Assembly (NCBI GenBank): GCA_017529875.1
Contig: JAFXNC010000027.1
Location: forward strand, 1-64,000
Source: Ruminococcus sp.
GTDB taxonomy: Bacteria > Bacillota > Clostridia > Oscillospirales > Ruminococcaceae
Direction of reading: 5' to 3'
Length of the DNA: 64,000 nt
In this document: piece after piece, positions 63,533 through 64,000 of the stretch
Position numbering within the stretch: position 1 is the first letter of the stretch
Layout: every line of letters begins with the position of its first letter
Made by a program: the position numbers and the translations under genes
Notes under the pieces: generated by a model
What the model saw: only the letters and a program-made list of their open reading frames with translations
What the model was told of the DNA's origin: nothing
Databases searched by the model: none

Positions 63533-64000
63533 TTACGCCGCGACATTATCTCCCTTTTTCCTGCGGGCGATGAAGAAACATATCAGTGCACCGAGCGCCG
63601 CCGAGCCTGCGCAGGAAGCGACCATTGTGCCGGTGCCGACAACGGAACCTGTCGCCTTGTTGTCTGACTCGCCGGAGGTGTCCTCTGTGGCGGCGGCTGC
63701 CTGAGAAGAAGTGTCGGCTGCCGAAGCGGTCTCAGCCTCAGAGGATGTATCTGCTGGGACTGAACTTGGATCGGTCTGCTCTGCGGGAGTTTCAGCCGGA
63801 TCTTCATCAGCCTTAGCCGTTCCGCTGAAAATGTAGAGCCCGCCGAGCTTATCGTTGTAGCAGTATTCCTCGCTTACAAGGTTGACCGTATCGTTCTTGC
63901 CGAACAGGCGGATGCCTGTGCCCTTGTCGGTGGGTACCTTGTTGCTGCCTTTCTGTGCGATGATGTCCGCGGTTATGGGGTCGCCTGCGGCTTTGTCCTT
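63533..64000 (-). CDS. Membrane-anchored surface protein, C-terminal part (runs off window)
   Basis: 155 residues are visible on the minus strand, open at the right edge. An extracellular domain end (GIRLFGKNDTVNLVSEEYCY) is followed by a long Ala/Thr/Ser/Glu-rich stalk, then a membrane helix (VASCAGSAALGALICFFIA) and a short basic tail (RRKKGDNVAA). No LPXTG motif precedes the helix, so it is a membrane-spanning anchor rather than a sortase substrate. The stop is at 63533-63535. Host gene by position and style. Confidence 0.7.
   Translation of the reverse strand, partial: KDKAAGDPITADIIAQKGSNKVPTDKGTGIRLFGKNDTVNLVSEEYCYNDKLGGLYIFSGTAKADEDPAETPAEQTDPSSVPADTSSEAETASAADTSSQAAAATEDTSGESDNKATGSVVGTGTMVASCAGSAALGALICFFIARRKKGDNVAA

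Overview
The window is a stretch of a low-to-mid GC Firmicute chromosome, most likely a Ruminococcus-like member of the Oscillospiraceae. This is inferred from the protein style, strong AGGAGG ribosome binding sites, the nifS-thiI pair, a YpeB-like protein and a SPFH/NfeD cluster; no marker gene settles the species. It carries a complete-looking prophage of about 53 kb.

Host left flank (1-9437): a partial gene, the sulfur-transfer pair cysteine desulfurase-thiI, a YpeB-like germination protein behind an unusual GTAC-rich leader, a rubrerythrin-like protein, an NfeD-SPFH-SPFH operon, a HTH/coiled-coil acidic protein, and tRNA-Ser(CGA) with its own promoter. Host right flank (about 63000-64000): a terminator, an uncertain ORF, and the C-terminal part of a membrane-anchored surface protein.

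Prophage (about 9440-63000): a myovirus with a lambda-type head and a P2-type contractile tail, mostly transcribed on the minus strand. From right to left the layout is: serine recombinase, lipoprotein, SWIM-BRCT protein and CI-like repressor facing a Cro-like gene (59-63 kb); DUF932, Sak4-like ATPase, nuclease, SSB, replication initiator with iterons inside its gene, DnaC-like loader, RusA and ParB (50-58 kb); a run of small zinc-finger and accessory genes (42-50 kb); a Na+/solute symporter plus two tandem ParB-like/PP-loop ATPase pairs (37.7-42.1 kb); terminase, portal, ClpP/scaffold, decoration and capsid (30-37 kb); sheath, tube, chaperone frameshift gene, tape measure, hub and baseplate (16-28 kb); then a diversity-generating retroelement (DGR), the lysis genes and a small regulatory module (9.5-15.7 kb).

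The DGR is the best supported special system. The last tail-fibre-type gene (14605-15699) ends in a 118-bp variable repeat. An almost identical template repeat lies between avd and the reverse transcriptase gene. All 17 differences fall on template adenines of the coding strand. Downstream of the variable repeat is a 7-bp GC stem with a 4-nt loop, as expected for DGR target recognition. The avd-TR-RT unit appears to have its own promoter and terminator. A 25-bp promoter-like element in front of avd recurs, 23/25 identical, in front of a small HTH gene at the prophage left end, and in partial form (19/21) in front of the lipoprotein gene. This suggests a small lysogenic regulon that includes the diversification machinery. 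Other non-routine signals are two candidate small RNAs on the plus strand, a U UUU UUA frameshift site in the tail chaperone gene, lambda-like origin iterons, a nested scaffold start, and a tandem operator pair inside a perfect promoter.
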